From Cryobacterium aureum (GTDB lineage: Bacteria; Actinomycetota; Actinomycetes; Actinomycetales; Microbacteriaceae): 64,000 bases of DNA. The stretch spans positions 1 to 64,000 of the forward strand of contig NZ_PPTG01000009.1 of assembly GCF_002954245.1 (NCBI RefSeq), given 5' to 3'. Positions within the stretch are counted from its first letter, which is position 1, and each line of letters starts with the position of its first letter. Below, piece by piece: positions 7,399 through 16,472 of this stretch. Under the pieces are notes generated by a model. That model was not told the origin of the DNA, did no database searches, and saw only the letters and a list, made by a program, of their open reading frames with translations. The translations under genes were made by a program, and so were the position numbers.

Positions 7399-9033
7399 CT
7401 AGCCCTTGGCCAGCGCGCCGTAACGGAACTTGAAGGACGCATCAAGTGTGTCTCCGGTTCCGGTGATGTCTGTTCCGGTGATGGCAACCTGAGAGCCCTG
7501 GAGCAGCGGCACGGTCGAGAGCGCAGCCGCAACCTTGTCCTGGATTTCTTCGATGAGCGCGGTACGCTCCGCGGCGTCGGTGGTGACGGCCTGCTTCTTG
7601 ATCAGGGCAGTAACGTCGGCGTCGTCGTAGTGGTTCTTCAGGAAGTTGCCCTCGGCGAAGAACGGCGCCAGGTAGTTGTCAGCGTCGGAGTAGTCCGGGA
7701 ACCAGCCGAGCTGGTAAGCGGGATACACGTCGGCGACTCGGTCCTTGGAGTACTGTACCCACTCAGTCGACTGCAGGCTGACGGTGAACAGGCCGGAGGC
7801 ATCCAGCTGGTCCTTGATCAGCGCGTATTCGTCGCTCGAGCCGGGGCCGTAGTGGTCGGCGTTGTACTGCAGGTTAAGTGCGATCGGCGTGTTCACGCCG
7901 GCTGCGGCGAGGTCGGCCTTGGCCTTATCAACGTCCGGACCGCCCTCGCCGTCTCCGTAGAGACCCTTGAGCGACTCGGTTGCACCGGTCATTCCAGCGG
8001 GAACGTAGGAGTACAACGGGGTGTATGTGCCCTTGTAGACCTGATCGGCGAGCTCAGCGCGATCAACAACATCGGCGACTGCCGCACGAACGGCGAGGGC
8101 CTTGGCCGGGTCGGCGTCAGCGGTCGTCGTACCGAAGGGCTGCGTGTTGAAGTTGAAGGTGATGTAGCGAATTTCTCCACCGGGGCCGTCAACGACCTTG
8201 ACCGCGTCGTTGCCGCGCAGGTCGTCAATGTCGGTCGCGGAGAGGCTGCGCCACGCGACATCGATGTTGCCTTCCTGCACGTCAAGCTTCAGGTTCGAGG
8301 CGTCGGTGTAGTACTTGACGCGGATGACATCTGTCTTGGCAGCGCCGAGCAGGCCTTCGTAGCCCTCGTACGCCTTATAGGAGAGCAGGTTGTTGAAGTC
8401 GTAGCTTGTCAGCACGTACTGGCCGGCGAACGCCTCAGCGGCAACGATGTCATCATCGGACGTGACCTCCGTTGCGGAGAAGGAATCTTCATCCACGATG
8501 ACTCCAGCAGGGCTGGACAGAATTTGCGGGAAGATCTGGTCGTTCCCGGCCTTGAGCGTGAAGACAACCGTGGTGTCATCCACGGCAGCAGTGCTGTCGA
8601 GGTTGTAGAGCAGCGACGACGGGCCGACATCGGACGCGATCGCGAGCTGGCGGTCGAAGCTGAACTTGACGTCAGAGGCGGTGAGGGCGTTGCCATTGGC
8701 CCACTTGAGGTCGGGCTTGAGGACAACGGTGTATTCCGTGGGCGTTGTGAAGTCGGCGCTGACCGCGATGTCGGGTTCGACATCCGCCGTTCCGAATTGG
8801 CTGCTCATGAGGAAAGGGAAGACCTGGGTCTGCACCGAAAAGGAGCCATTGTCATAGGAGCCCGCCGGGTCGAGCGTGGTTACCTTGTCCGTCGTGCCTA
8901 TCGTGATCGGGCCGCCTGAGGCCGCCGGGGCGGTGTTACCGCCGGATGCGCAGCCGGACAGAACCAGTGCGGCGACCGCGAGTCCGGTCGTGGCAACGAG
9001 AGCGCGCTTGCCGTTAGTGAATGCGGATATCAT
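7399..9033 (-). CDS. Extracellular solute-binding lipoprotein, family 5 (peptide/nickel type)
   Basis: 544 residues. The N-terminus has a basic start, a hydrophobic stretch and the lipobox LSGC with Cys28 as the expected lipidated residue, so it should be anchored on the outer face of the membrane. The mature part follows the SBP_bac_5 pattern (EYTVVLKPDLKWANGNALTASDVKFSFDR; YPAYQLGWFPDYSDADNYLAPFF). It should capture the substrate for the permease encoded downstream. An AGGAAGAGG Shine-Dalgarno precedes the ATG. The 217-bp gap to dnaG presumably holds its promoter and contains a small hairpin, GCACCC-A6-GGGCGC (9073-9090, one G-U pair). Ligand not determinable. Confidence 0.9.
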   Translation of the reverse strand: MISAFTNGKRALVATTGLAVAALVLSGCASGGNTAPAASGGPITIGTTDKVTTLDPAGSYDNGSFSVQTQVFPFLMSSQFGTADVEPDIAVSADFTTPTEYTVVLKPDLKWANGNALTASDVKFSFDRQLAIASDVGPSSLLYNLDSTAAVDDTTVVFTLKAGNDQIFPQILSSPAGVIVDEDSFSATEVTSDDDIVAAEAFAGQYVLTSYDFNNLLSYKAYEGYEGLLGAAKTDVIRVKYYTDASNLKLDVQEGNIDVAWRSLSATDIDDLRGNDAVKVVDGPGGEIRYITFNFNTQPFGTTTADADPAKALAVRAAVADVVDRAELADQVYKGTYTPLYSYVPAGMTGATESLKGLYGDGEGGPDVDKAKADLAAAGVNTPIALNLQYNADHYGPGSSDEYALIKDQLDASGLFTVSLQSTEWVQYSKDRVADVYPAYQLGWFPDYSDADNYLAPFFAEGNFLKNHYDDADVTALIKKQAVTTDAAERTALIEEIQDKVAAALSTVPLLQGSQVAITGTDITGTGDTLDASFKFRYGALAKG

Positions 9034-9250
9034 ATCCGTCGTCCTCTTCCTGTAGAAGTCTCATGCCCAGGAGCACCCAAAAAAGGGCGCAGCCGTACAT
9101 TGCTGTTAGGTAAGAATTAGCACAGAATTCGCAGAGAACCACGATCAGCCGCAGCTTCTTTACAGATCTGCAACAAAGTCCGGCTCATGTGTTGCATTTG
9201 GGAATTCAGTGCTCAGAAGTTGGTGATAAGTGTGCGCACCGGTGGGAATG

Positions 9251-11122
9251 CTATTCGTCGCGGAGGGCGCGGCGCTCGGCCTCGACCCGCACGAGTTCGC
9301 GCTGGAGGGTGCGATACATCGCGGCGTCACTCGCATCCGCTCGTTGAAGTCGACCAAGCAATTCGGCCTTGAGCCGAAGCAGGTCCTTGTCGATGAGCAC
9401 GATCGTGATGTCGCGCACGTAGCGCGCGACGTCTTTCTCGGTGCGCTCCGGAAGGTTCGCCATAGCGAGTTCCTGCACGAGGTTCTTGAAACCGTCCGGC
9501 ACCTCGGTGACAATCCGATCGAGCCAGTCTGCCGCTTCGAAGTGCGGAAGGCTCGCGGCAATCGCATCACGCACGACCGCGAGCGAGGTGTTTGCAAAGG
9601 ATGTCTGCACCGCGCTGTCAAGAATATCCCGGCCGATCAGGGTGGGTCGCTGCAGCATGGCCATGAGGCCGTCGCGTTCGAGCCGGGTGACCGGGTCAGT
9701 GGGCAGTTCGACCAGCGAGAATGGTCGTTCCGGCATGACTTCGACCCCGCCGCTGTGGCGCGGCGCATTCGGGCCTCCGCTCGCCGAGGCGCGGGCGCCG
9801 GACTGGGCGTTCGTCACCGCCTTGGCGACATCGCCCATGTCGACGCCGAGCATGCGGGCCAGTTCACGGGTGTAGCCGGGGCGCAGCACCGGGTCGCGAA
9901 TCTCGCCGACGACGGGGGCTGCGGCGCGCAGGGCGGCCGTTCGGCCCTCAACGGTGTCGAGGTTGTATTGCGCGAGAATCTGTCGAATCATGAACTCGAA
10001 CATGGGTTTCTTCGAGTCGACCAGGCGACGGACGGCATCGTCACCGCGCTGCAGGCGCAGGTCGCAGGGGTCGAGGCCTTCCGGCCCGACGGCCACATAG
10101 GTCTGGGCGGAGAAGCGTTGCTCCTCGCTGAAGGCGCGCATGGCGGCCTTCTGACCGGCGGCGTCCGGGTCGAAGGTGAAGACGACTTCGCCGACGCCCG
10201 AGTCATCGCCGAGCACCCGGCGCAGCACCTTGATGTGGTCGACGCCGAAGGAGGTGCCGCAGGTAGCGACGGCGGTGGTGATGCCGGCCAGATGGCAGGC
10301 CATGACGTCGGTATATCCTTCGACCACGACGACCTGGTGGCTGCGGGAGATGTCGCGTTTAGCCAGGTCGAGCCCGTAGAGCACTTGGGCCTTGTGGTAC
10401 ACCGGCGACTCCGGGGTGTTGAGGTATTTGGGGCCCTTGTCGTCGTCGAGAAGTTTGCGGGCGCCGAAGCCGATGGTCTGCCCGGTGATGTCGCGAATCG
10501 GCCAGACCAGGCGGCCGCGAAAGCGGTCGTAGATGCCACTGGACCCCTCGCGGCTCGAGACCAGGCCGGAAAGCGTGAGTTCTTCGGTTGTGAAGCCGCG
10601 ACCTCGCAGATGGTTAGTCAGTTCGTCCCAACTTTTCGGGGCGAACCCAACCCCGAATCGAGTTGCGGCATTGGCGTCGAATCCCCGCTGACCAAGGAAT
10701 GCGCGGCCAACCTCGGCACCCGCGCTGCCGAGCTGTTCAATGAAAAAATCGGATGCCGCCTGGTTGGCCGCGAGCAGACGGGCGCGATTGCCATGGTCGG
10801 GAGCTGCGCCGGATCCGTCTTCATAGTGCAGATCGAGGCCGACTCGCCCGGCGAGGCGTTCAACGGCCTCGCTGAAACTGACGTGGTCCATTTTTTGCAG
10901 AAAAGAGTAGACGTCACCACTCTCACCACAGCCGAAGCAGTGGTAGAAACCGACCTGCGGCCGCACGTGAAAGCTGGGGCTACGCTCGTCGTGAAAGGGG
11001 CAGAGGCCCTTCATGGAGCCCACGCCAGCGGACTTCAACGTGACGTAGTCGCCGACGATGTCGGCGATGTTGGTTCGGGCTTTGACCTCTTCGATGTCAC
11101 TTTGTCGAATCAGTCCAGCCAT
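9251..11122 (-). CDS. dnaG: DNA primase
   Basis: 623 residues with the full DnaG architecture. The CHC2 zinc-binding module comprises Cys41, His44, Cys62 and Cys65 (CPFH...CFGC). The catalytic core follows, and the TOPRIM motif is visible as VVVVEGYTDVMA with a later acidic FTFDPDAAGQKAA. A C-terminal helicase-interaction region ends in VRVEAERRALRDE. It makes RNA primers for lagging-strand synthesis. The gene follows dgt on the same strand, separated by 138 bp containing a large hairpin, so it may have its own promoter. Linkage of dusB, dgt and dnaG is common in actinobacteria. Confidence 0.97.
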   Translation of the reverse strand: MAGLIRQSDIEEVKARTNIADIVGDYVTLKSAGVGSMKGLCPFHDERSPSFHVRPQVGFYHCFGCGESGDVYSFLQKMDHVSFSEAVERLAGRVGLDLHYEDGSGAAPDHGNRARLLAANQAASDFFIEQLGSAGAEVGRAFLGQRGFDANAATRFGVGFAPKSWDELTNHLRGRGFTTEELTLSGLVSSREGSSGIYDRFRGRLVWPIRDITGQTIGFGARKLLDDDKGPKYLNTPESPVYHKAQVLYGLDLAKRDISRSHQVVVVEGYTDVMACHLAGITTAVATCGTSFGVDHIKVLRRVLGDDSGVGEVVFTFDPDAAGQKAAMRAFSEEQRFSAQTYVAVGPEGLDPCDLRLQRGDDAVRRLVDSKKPMFEFMIRQILAQYNLDTVEGRTAALRAAAPVVGEIRDPVLRPGYTRELARMLGVDMGDVAKAVTNAQSGARASASGGPNAPRHSGGVEVMPERPFSLVELPTDPVTRLERDGLMAMLQRPTLIGRDILDSAVQTSFANTSLAVVRDAIAASLPHFEAADWLDRIVTEVPDGFKNLVQELAMANLPERTEKDVARYVRDITIVLIDKDLLRLKAELLGRLQRADASDAAMYRTLQRELVRVEAERRALRDE

Positions 11123-11180
11123 GCCTAAATTCTATCGTCCGAAGCGATGGGCTTCGTCGCGCGGCCCCCGGGCCCATGTT

Positions 11181-11220
11181 CGGACCATGGGCCCAGTCTA
11201 TAAACTGGGCCCATGGTCCG
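11181..11220. repeat. Perfect 17-bp inverted repeat in the dgt-dnaG gap
   Basis: CGGACCATGGGCCCAGT (11181-11197) and its exact complement (11204-11220) enclose the 6-nt loop CTATAA. A further copy of the GGGCCCATG core lies just outside at about 11170. No T-run follows on the minus strand. It may end dgt transcripts or be a copy of a dispersed palindromic repeat. Confidence 0.65.
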
Positions 11221-11260
11221 GGCCCAGGCCCCGTCCAGAGAAGTGGGGCGGGCGGGGTGG

Positions 11261-12511
11261 CTAGCCCTGCACCAGGCGCTCGTACCAGGCCAGGGCGGAT
11301 TGATCGGTCAGGCTCGCTACCTGGTCGACGATGACGCGTTTGCGGGCCGCGTCGTCGGCGGCAGCGTGCCAGTCCTCGCTGAAACCGGGGTCGAGGTGTT
11401 CGTCGCCGGAGTCGTGCAGGGTTTGGGCGAGCAGGGTGAGCACCTGACGCTGCTGCACGTAGATGGGCTTGCGCGTGTTGCGGGTCATGACGAAGGCGGC
11501 AACGATGCCCTTGAGCACCGCGATTTCGGCCTGGATCTCGCGGGGCACAGACACGCTGGCCCCGAAGCGCAGCATCTTCGCGCCGGGGTGCGCCTCCTTG
11601 GTGGCGTGCACCGCGGCCCCGCTGAACCGGCCGATCAGCTGGCTCGTGAGGTTCTTGAGGTGGCCCTGGTCGCGGCGCCCGGCCGTCCACGAGTCCATCC
11701 AGGCATCGAGCGAGTCGAGCCGGTTGAAAGCCGTCGCGAGGTCGTCGGCACTGGTTTCGTCGCCGACCCACTCCGACATGGTGGCGAGCAGCTCGTCGTG
11801 GTCGGTGCGGCTGCTGAGGGCTGCGACGTCGACGTAGCCGTTGACGATTGCGTCTTCGAAGTCGTGCACGCTGTACGCGATGTCGTCGGAGAGGTCCATC
11901 ACCTGCGCTTCGATGCAGAGCTGACGGTCGGGTGCTCCTTCGCGCAGCCACTCGAACGCGGCCATGTCGTCCTGATAGAACCCAAACTTGGCCCGCCCGC
12001 TCGGGTCGTAGACCGAGGAACCTTCCGGCCAGGGGTACTTGCAGCTGGCGTCGAGGCTGGCCCGGGTGAGGTTGAGGCCGTAGCTGTGACCGTCGGGGCC
12101 GAACACCTTGGGCTCCAGCCGGGTGAGCAGGCGCAGAGTCTGGGCGTTACCCTCGAATCCGCCGATGTCCTCCGACCAGAGGCTCAGCGCTTTCTCGCCG
12201 TTATGGCCGAACGGCGGATGCCCGATGTCATGCGCCAGGCAGGCGGTATCGACGATGTCGGGGTCGACGTTCAGGCGCGAGGCAATCTCCCGCCCCACCT
12301 GGGCGACCTCGAGCGAGTGCGTCAGTCGATTGCGGGCAAAGTCGAGCCCGGCCGTTGGGCTGAGCACCTGCGTCTTGGCTGCGAGCCGGCGCAGGGCGCT
12401 GGAGTGCAATAAGCGCGCGCGGTCGCGGGCGAAATCGCTGCGCCGCGAGTAGTGCTCTTCGGGAAACCAACGGGCCTCGTCGGTCTCGCTGTACCCGGTT
12501 TTGTTAGCCAC
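11261..12511 (-). CDS. dgt: dGTP triphosphohydrolase-like HD-domain protein
   Basis: 416 residues. The HD-domain metal site is visible as FARNRLTHSLEVAQVGREIA and, further on, AHDIGHPPFGHNGE, with the later Asp in LSDDIAYSVHDFEDA. This matches the deoxyguanosinetriphosphate triphosphohydrolase-like family, which splits dNTPs into nucleoside and triphosphate and tunes nucleotide pools. The GTG start overlaps the dusB stop by eight bases (GTGGCTAA), so translation is coupled. It sits between dusB and dnaG. Substrate preference among dNTPs cannot be read from the sequence. Confidence 0.92.
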   Translation of the reverse strand: MANKTGYSETDEARWFPEEHYSRRSDFARDRARLLHSSALRRLAAKTQVLSPTAGLDFARNRLTHSLEVAQVGREIASRLNVDPDIVDTACLAHDIGHPPFGHNGEKALSLWSEDIGGFEGNAQTLRLLTRLEPKVFGPDGHSYGLNLTRASLDASCKYPWPEGSSVYDPSGRAKFGFYQDDMAAFEWLREGAPDRQLCIEAQVMDLSDDIAYSVHDFEDAIVNGYVDVAALSSRTDHDELLATMSEWVGDETSADDLATAFNRLDSLDAWMDSWTAGRRDQGHLKNLTSQLIGRFSGAAVHATKEAHPGAKMLRFGASVSVPREIQAEIAVLKGIVAAFVMTRNTRKPIYVQQRQVLTLLAQTLHDSGDEHLDPGFSEDWHAAADDAARKRVIVDQVASLTDQSALAWYERLVQG

Positions 12512-13676
12512 CGCTGGTGTCCCCTTCGCCCTCGGTCAAATTCAATCGTTGTGCACCCATGAGATCCTGCGACTCGAGCCAGTGCTCGGGCAGCGACGGT
12601 TTCTTCGGCGTTCCCGCTCGGCCCCGCGGCCCCTCAACATCAGCGCCCGGATACGGCAGCGAGGCGTCGAGGGTGCCGAGCAGGTCGTCGAGCTGCGCGA
12701 GGGACTGCACCATCGCGAGGCTCGCACGCAGGTCACCGCCCACCGGGTAGCCCTTGAAGTACCAGGCGACGTGCTTGCGAATGTCGCGGCAGGCCCGGTC
12801 TTCGCTGTCGAAGTACTCGGTGAGCAGTTCGGCATGGCGACGGAACGCGTTGATGACCTGGCCGAGACCCGGCTCGGCCTTCCGCTGCTGCCCGCGGAAC
12901 GCCGCGTCGAGGTCGCCGAACAGCCACGGACGGCCGAGGCACCCGCGCCCGACGACGACGCCGTCGCAGCCGGTCTCGCGCACCATGCGCAGGGCGTCGT
13001 CGGCTGACCAGATATCGCCGTTTCCGAGCACCGGCACGTCGCTGATCGCGTTCTTGAGCTGTTCGATGGCCGACCAGTCGGCGTGGCCTGAGTAGAACTC
13101 GGCGGCCGTTCGCCCGTGCAGGGCGATGGAGGAGACGCCGGCTCCGGCGGCGGCCTTGCCGGCCTCGATGTAGGTGAGGTGATCGGCGTCGATGCCCTTG
13201 CGCATTTTCACGGTCACCGGAATCGGGCCGGCCGCCGTGACGGCGGCTTCGACGATCTGGCGGAACAAGCCGATCTTCCAGGGCAGGGCAGCTCCCCCGC
13301 CCTTGCGGGTGACCTTGGGTACCGGGCAGCCGAAATTGAGGTCGATGTGATCGGCGCGGTCTTCGGCCACGAGCATGGTCACGGCTTCGGAGACCGTCTT
13401 CGGGTCGACACCGTACAGCTGAATGGAGCGGGTGGTTTCGCTCTCGTGGTGGGTGATCAGCCGCATCGTCTCGGTGTTGCGCTCCACGAGCGCCCGGGAG
13501 GTGATCATCTCGCTCACGAAGAGTCCGGCGCCGTATTCGCGGCAGAGCCGGCGGAACGCCGTGTTGGTGATGCCGGCCATCGGTGCGAGCACCACGGGCA
13601 CGTCGAGCGTGAGCGGGCCGATCGTCAGGGGCTTGATCAACGCCAACGGGTCGACGGTGGGAATGCGTGAAGTCAT
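12504..13676 (-). CDS. dusB: tRNA-dihydrouridine synthase
   Basis: 390 residues. The TIM-barrel FMN enzyme reduces uridines in the tRNA D-loop. The N-terminal strand VVLAPMAGITNTAFRRLCREYGA is typical. The catalytic Cys lies in DLNFGCPVPKV, followed by GGGAALP. FMN-binding residues are in KMRKGID, IALHGRT and VPVLGNGDIW, and VVVGRGCLGRPWLF ends the barrel. The C-terminal helical domain is present. It is the first gene of the dusB-dgt(-dnaG) cluster. A hairpin separates it from the small Cys-rich gene upstream. Confidence 0.95.
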   Translation of the reverse strand: MTSRIPTVDPLALIKPLTIGPLTLDVPVVLAPMAGITNTAFRRLCREYGAGLFVSEMITSRALVERNTETMRLITHHESETTRSIQLYGVDPKTVSEAVTMLVAEDRADHIDLNFGCPVPKVTRKGGGAALPWKIGLFRQIVEAAVTAAGPIPVTVKMRKGIDADHLTYIEAGKAAAGAGVSSIALHGRTAAEFYSGHADWSAIEQLKNAISDVPVLGNGDIWSADDALRMVRETGCDGVVVGRGCLGRPWLFGDLDAAFRGQQRKAEPGLGQVINAFRRHAELLTEYFDSEDRACRDIRKHVAWYFKGYPVGGDLRASLAMVQSLAQLDDLLGTLDASLPYPGADVEGPRGRAGTPKKPSLPEHWLESQDLMGAQRLNLTEGEGDTSGG

Positions 13677-13745
13677 GTTGCGTCAATTCTCCCAGAAAGC
13701 GAGGGATCCGCGAATCCGCCGAGACGGCAGCCCAGGCGGCGCACA

Positions 13746-13796
13746 AAAGCGCAGCTGCCGGGCCGCGTCTGGTGGGCCGTGCGACAGCTGCGCTTT
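13746..13796 (-). terminator. Hairpin between Cys-rich small gene and dusB
   Basis: AAAGCGCAGCTG (13746-13757) and its exact complement (13785-13796) form a 12-bp stem around a GC-rich 27-nt interior that can fold further. It lies about 20 bp past the stop of the 47-residue gene and about 70 bp before dusB. It is a plausible terminator for the recO-uppS-frnE unit. Confidence 0.55.
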
Positions 13797-13815
13797 CGTG
13801 GAATGAGACCTTGGA

Positions 13816-13959
13816 TTAGCTACAGCAGCCGCCACCACAGCATGAGCCGGCGGCATCATCCGTTGTCGCCTCGGTAAGCCCTCGGAGTTGGATTGTGGGT
13901 CGACCGGCTGCGTCGGTGTACACCGGCGGGACGGTAGCAGTGGTGTTGGTGTCGCTCAT
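13816..13959 (-). CDS. 47-residue Cys-rich small protein coupled to FrnE
   Basis: A short frame below usual gene-finder cut-offs, read directly from the sequence. It begins MSDTNTTATVPPVYTDAAGR and ends SCCGGGCCS. Its four Cys are all in the last eight residues, as two CC pairs separated by GGG, which could bind a metal or form disulfides. The ATG overlaps the stop of the DsbA/FrnE-type oxidoreductase gene (ATGA, 13956-13959), so the two are almost certainly co-translated. A terminator-like hairpin follows. I do not recognise the family. Because the partner handles thiols, I infer it is either a substrate or redox/metal partner of that enzyme. No signal peptide is visible, so it is probably cytosolic. 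Confidence 0.72.
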   Translation of the reverse strand: MSDTNTTATVPPVYTDAAGRPTIQLRGLTEATTDDAAGSCCGGGCCS

Positions 13960-14669
13960 GCGATTTTCTCCTCTGATCTTTCGGTGAGTATCTGGTTGAG
14001 AGCCTGGGTAAAAGTAGCAGGATCCTGCGCGCCAGAGATGCCATACTTGCCTTCGATTACGAAAAACGGAACTCCCTGGATGCCGTATTCATTGGCCAGC
14101 GCCACGTCAGCTTTGACGTCCGCCAGGAACTCATTCGCGGTCAGTGCCCGCACGACGTCGGCACGATCAAGACCGATTTCTGCGGCCAGGTCGGCCAGGT
14201 CCTCGATCCGGCCAACATGGAGCCCCTCAACGAAGTATGCCTTCAGCAGGCGTTCCTTCATATCGAGCTGGCGATCGTGTGCCTTGGCATAGTGCAGCAG
14301 TTCGTGCGCGATGACCGTATTGGTCTGGTGCACCGAATCGTAGTCGTAGTGCAGGCCAACGCTCTCAGCGATGCCGGTAACACGTTCAAGCATCTCGGCC
14401 ACTTGCCCGGGCGTCATACCCTTTTTCTGGCTCAGATAATCGGACGGGGTGCCGTCGAAGTCGACCGGGGTATCGGGTGACAGCTCGTAACTGTGATACT
14501 CCACGTCTACGCTTCCAGCAAACTCGGCGGCGCCGGCTTCAAACTTACGTTTACCGATGTAGCACCAAGGGCACTGCACATCGGACCAGATGTCGACCTT
14601 GACCGGGAAGTCGCTGGTCAGTGCGGTCGTCGTGGATTCAGTCGCTTCGGTCGTACTAATGTCAGTCAC
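13956..14669 (-). CDS. DsbA-family (FrnE-like) thiol oxidoreductase
   Basis: 237 residues with a thioredoxin fold of the DsbA/FrnE type. The active site is CPWC (Cys33-Cys36) after VKVDIWSDVQ, and the cis-Pro loop reads GVPFFVIEGKYGISGAQDP. The helical insertion with NTVIAHELLHYAKAHDRQ is typical of FrnE proteins. No signal peptide or membrane segment is present, so it acts in the cytosol. The GTG at 14669 is chosen; the first twenty residues are a Ser/Thr-rich tail of uncertain value. It follows uppS by 61 bp and may have its own promoter there (TATACC, minus strand, 14711-14716). It overlaps the small Cys-rich gene downstream. Confidence 0.9.
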   Translation of the reverse strand: MTDISTTEATESTTTALTSDFPVKVDIWSDVQCPWCYIGKRKFEAGAAEFAGSVDVEYHSYELSPDTPVDFDGTPSDYLSQKKGMTPGQVAEMLERVTGIAESVGLHYDYDSVHQTNTVIAHELLHYAKAHDRQLDMKERLLKAYFVEGLHVGRIEDLADLAAEIGLDRADVVRALTANEFLADVKADVALANEYGIQGVPFFVIEGKYGISGAQDPATFTQALNQILTERSEEKIA

Positions 14670-14730
14670 ACTCGGGCCAACGGGACCCCGCTGCTGCGTA
14701 TTCCCCCTTCGGTATATTCACAGTCGCTGC

Positions 14731-15564
14731 TCAGACCGTTGGAGTGTCGACCGCGCCGCCGTAGCGCCGGTTGCGGGAGGCATACAGCTCGACCGCGTGC
14801 CAGAGGTCGACCCGGGTGAAGTCCGGCCACAGCCTGTCGAGAAAAACCATCTCGGCGTATGCGCTCTGCCAGAGCAGAAAATTGCTCGTGCGTTGCTCGC
14901 CCGAACTGCGCACGAACAGGTCCACGTCGGGTAGTTCGGGCACGTACAGCCGCTTCGCGATGGCCTTCTCGGTGATTCCCGACGGCTTCAGCCTGCCGGC
15001 GGCGACGTCCTCGGCCAGCGCGCGCACGGCATCCGCTATTTCGGTGCGCCCGCCGTAGTTGACGCACATGGTGAGGGTGAGCACGTCGTTGCCGGCGGTG
15101 AGCTTCTCCGCGAATTGCAGTTCGTTAATAACGGATGCCCACAGCTTCGGTTTGCGCCCGGCCCATCGAATACGCACGCCCCACTCGTTGAGCTGATCGC
15201 GGCGGCGGTGCAGGACGTCGCGGTTGAAGCCCATCAGAAAGCGCACCTCGTCGGGCGAACGCTTCCAGTTTTCGGTGGAGAAGGCGTAGACGCTGAGGTG
15301 TTTGACGCCGATCTGGATGGCCCCGGCTACGACGTCGAGCAGGGCGGCCTCGCCGGCTTTGTGTCCCTCGATGCGGGTGAGGCCCTGACCGTTAGCCCAG
15401 CGGCCGTTGCCGTCCATGACGACGGCGACGTGCTCGGGCACGACCTTGCGGGGCAGCTCGGGCGGATACAGCCCGGTCCAGTCGAGTGGTTTGAACGGTA
15501 CGGCGTCGCGGTGTGTGAACGGCACGGGCGTGGCACCCTTGAACCCGAACAGACTCGCCATCAT
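14731..15564 (-). CDS. uppS: Isoprenyl (undecaprenyl/decaprenyl) diphosphate synthase
   Basis: 277 residues from the ATG at 15564, which overlaps the recO stop (ATGA). Cis-prenyltransferase motifs are complete: [13 protein letters not shown] with the catalytic Asp, [59 protein letters not shown] and FLDRLWPDF. It condenses isopentenyl diphosphate units to make the lipid carrier for cell-wall precursors. The enzyme is cytosolic and membrane-associated. Chain length (C50 or C55) cannot be told from these motifs. The recO-uppS coupling is typical of actinobacteria. Confidence 0.95.
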   Translation of the reverse strand: MMASLFGFKGATPVPFTHRDAVPFKPLDWTGLYPPELPRKVVPEHVAVVMDGNGRWANGQGLTRIEGHKAGEAALLDVVAGAIQIGVKHLSVYAFSTENWKRSPDEVRFLMGFNRDVLHRRRDQLNEWGVRIRWAGRKPKLWASVINELQFAEKLTAGNDVLTLTMCVNYGGRTEIADAVRALAEDVAAGRLKPSGITEKAIAKRLYVPELPDVDLFVRSSGEQRTSNFLLWQSAYAEMVFLDRLWPDFTRVDLWHAVELYASRNRRYGGAVDTPTV

Positions 15565-16307
15565 CGGGCGACGTGTTCCAGAGAGCGTAGCCCGCGGCCC
15601 AGGTGCCACTGCGTGTAGGCGGCCACGACGCCAGCCGCCTGGCTTTGGGTGCGTTCCGGGGTGGCGGCGGCATGTTCCCAGTCGCCGGTGAGCAGCGCGC
15701 TGAGCAGGCCGATCGTCGCGGCGTCGAGCCGCGGGGACCCGGGCGGGGCGCAGGCATCGCAGACGAGGCCGCCCATCTGCACGACCAAGGCGCTGTGTTG
15801 TCCACCCTCGCCCAGAGCGCCAACCACGCCGCAGCGGGCGCAGTCCTGAAAGCTCGGAGCCCAGCCGGCCATCGACACCGCGCGGAGCAGATAGGAGTTG
15901 AGGGTGAGGTGGGAGCCGTGTTCCTGGCGGGACAGCGACCGCAGGGCGCCGACCAGCAGTAGGTATTGCTGCAGCGAGCCCTCGGATTCGGTGAGTTTGT
16001 CAGCAGTTTCGACCATGACGCTCGCGGCGGTGTAGCTGCCGTAGTCGGCGGTGATCAGGGCTCCATAGGAGCCGAGCGACTCGGCCTGCGTGATGATGTC
16101 GAGGCTGCGACCCTCATAGAGCTGCACGTCGGCGACCATGAACGGTTCGAGCCGGGCACCGAATTTTGAGCCGGTGCGCCGCACGCCCTTGGCGACAGCG
16201 CGCACCTTGCCGTGCGCTCGGGTGAGCAGGGTGACAATACGGTCGGCTTCACCCAGCTTGTGGGTGCGCAGCACGACGGCTTCATCTCGGTAGACAGGCA
16301 CAGGCAA
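15561..16307 (-). CDS. recO: DNA repair protein RecO
   Basis: 248 residues. The N-terminal OB-fold is evident in [39 protein letters not shown], a strongly conserved RecO signature. The C-terminal helical domain carries a zinc site CARCG...CDACAPPG. RecO loads RecA on SSB-coated DNA together with RecR. The start ATG follows a short spacer, and the 3' end overlaps uppS. The gene is divergent from the hypothetical gene at 16473; the 165-bp region between them presumably holds both promoters and includes a GGGGAC...GTCCCC inverted repeat (16428-16454). Confidence 0.96.
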   Translation of the reverse strand: MPVPVYRDEAVVLRTHKLGEADRIVTLLTRAHGKVRAVAKGVRRTGSKFGARLEPFMVADVQLYEGRSLDIITQAESLGSYGALITADYGSYTAASVMVETADKLTESEGSLQQYLLLVGALRSLSRQEHGSHLTLNSYLLRAVSMAGWAPSFQDCARCGVVGALGEGGQHSALVVQMGGLVCDACAPPGSPRLDAATIGLLSALLTGDWEHAAATPERTQSQAAGVVAAYTQWHLGRGLRSLEHVAR

Positions 16308-16472
16308 TTATCCCACCCCACCGCTGCAGATTCCGTCATGGCTGGCCTCCCCCGCAAAACGGATATCTCTTCAGGGTTGAAATTCTGTCACTAGTCGGTC
16401 CTGGCTCTGGTCTTTCGGGCCGGACGGGGGGACACTTAAGGGCACGTAGTCCCCATGGTATGGAGGTTTTTC

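Noticed and set aside
7630..8919. 429-codon plus-strand frame opposite the binding protein
   Set aside because: It is a shadow of the binding-protein gene; no ribosome site or recognisable domains.
9230..11128. Long plus-strand open frame opposite dnaG
   Set aside because: It is an antisense shadow; the dnaG motifs on the minus strand are complete.
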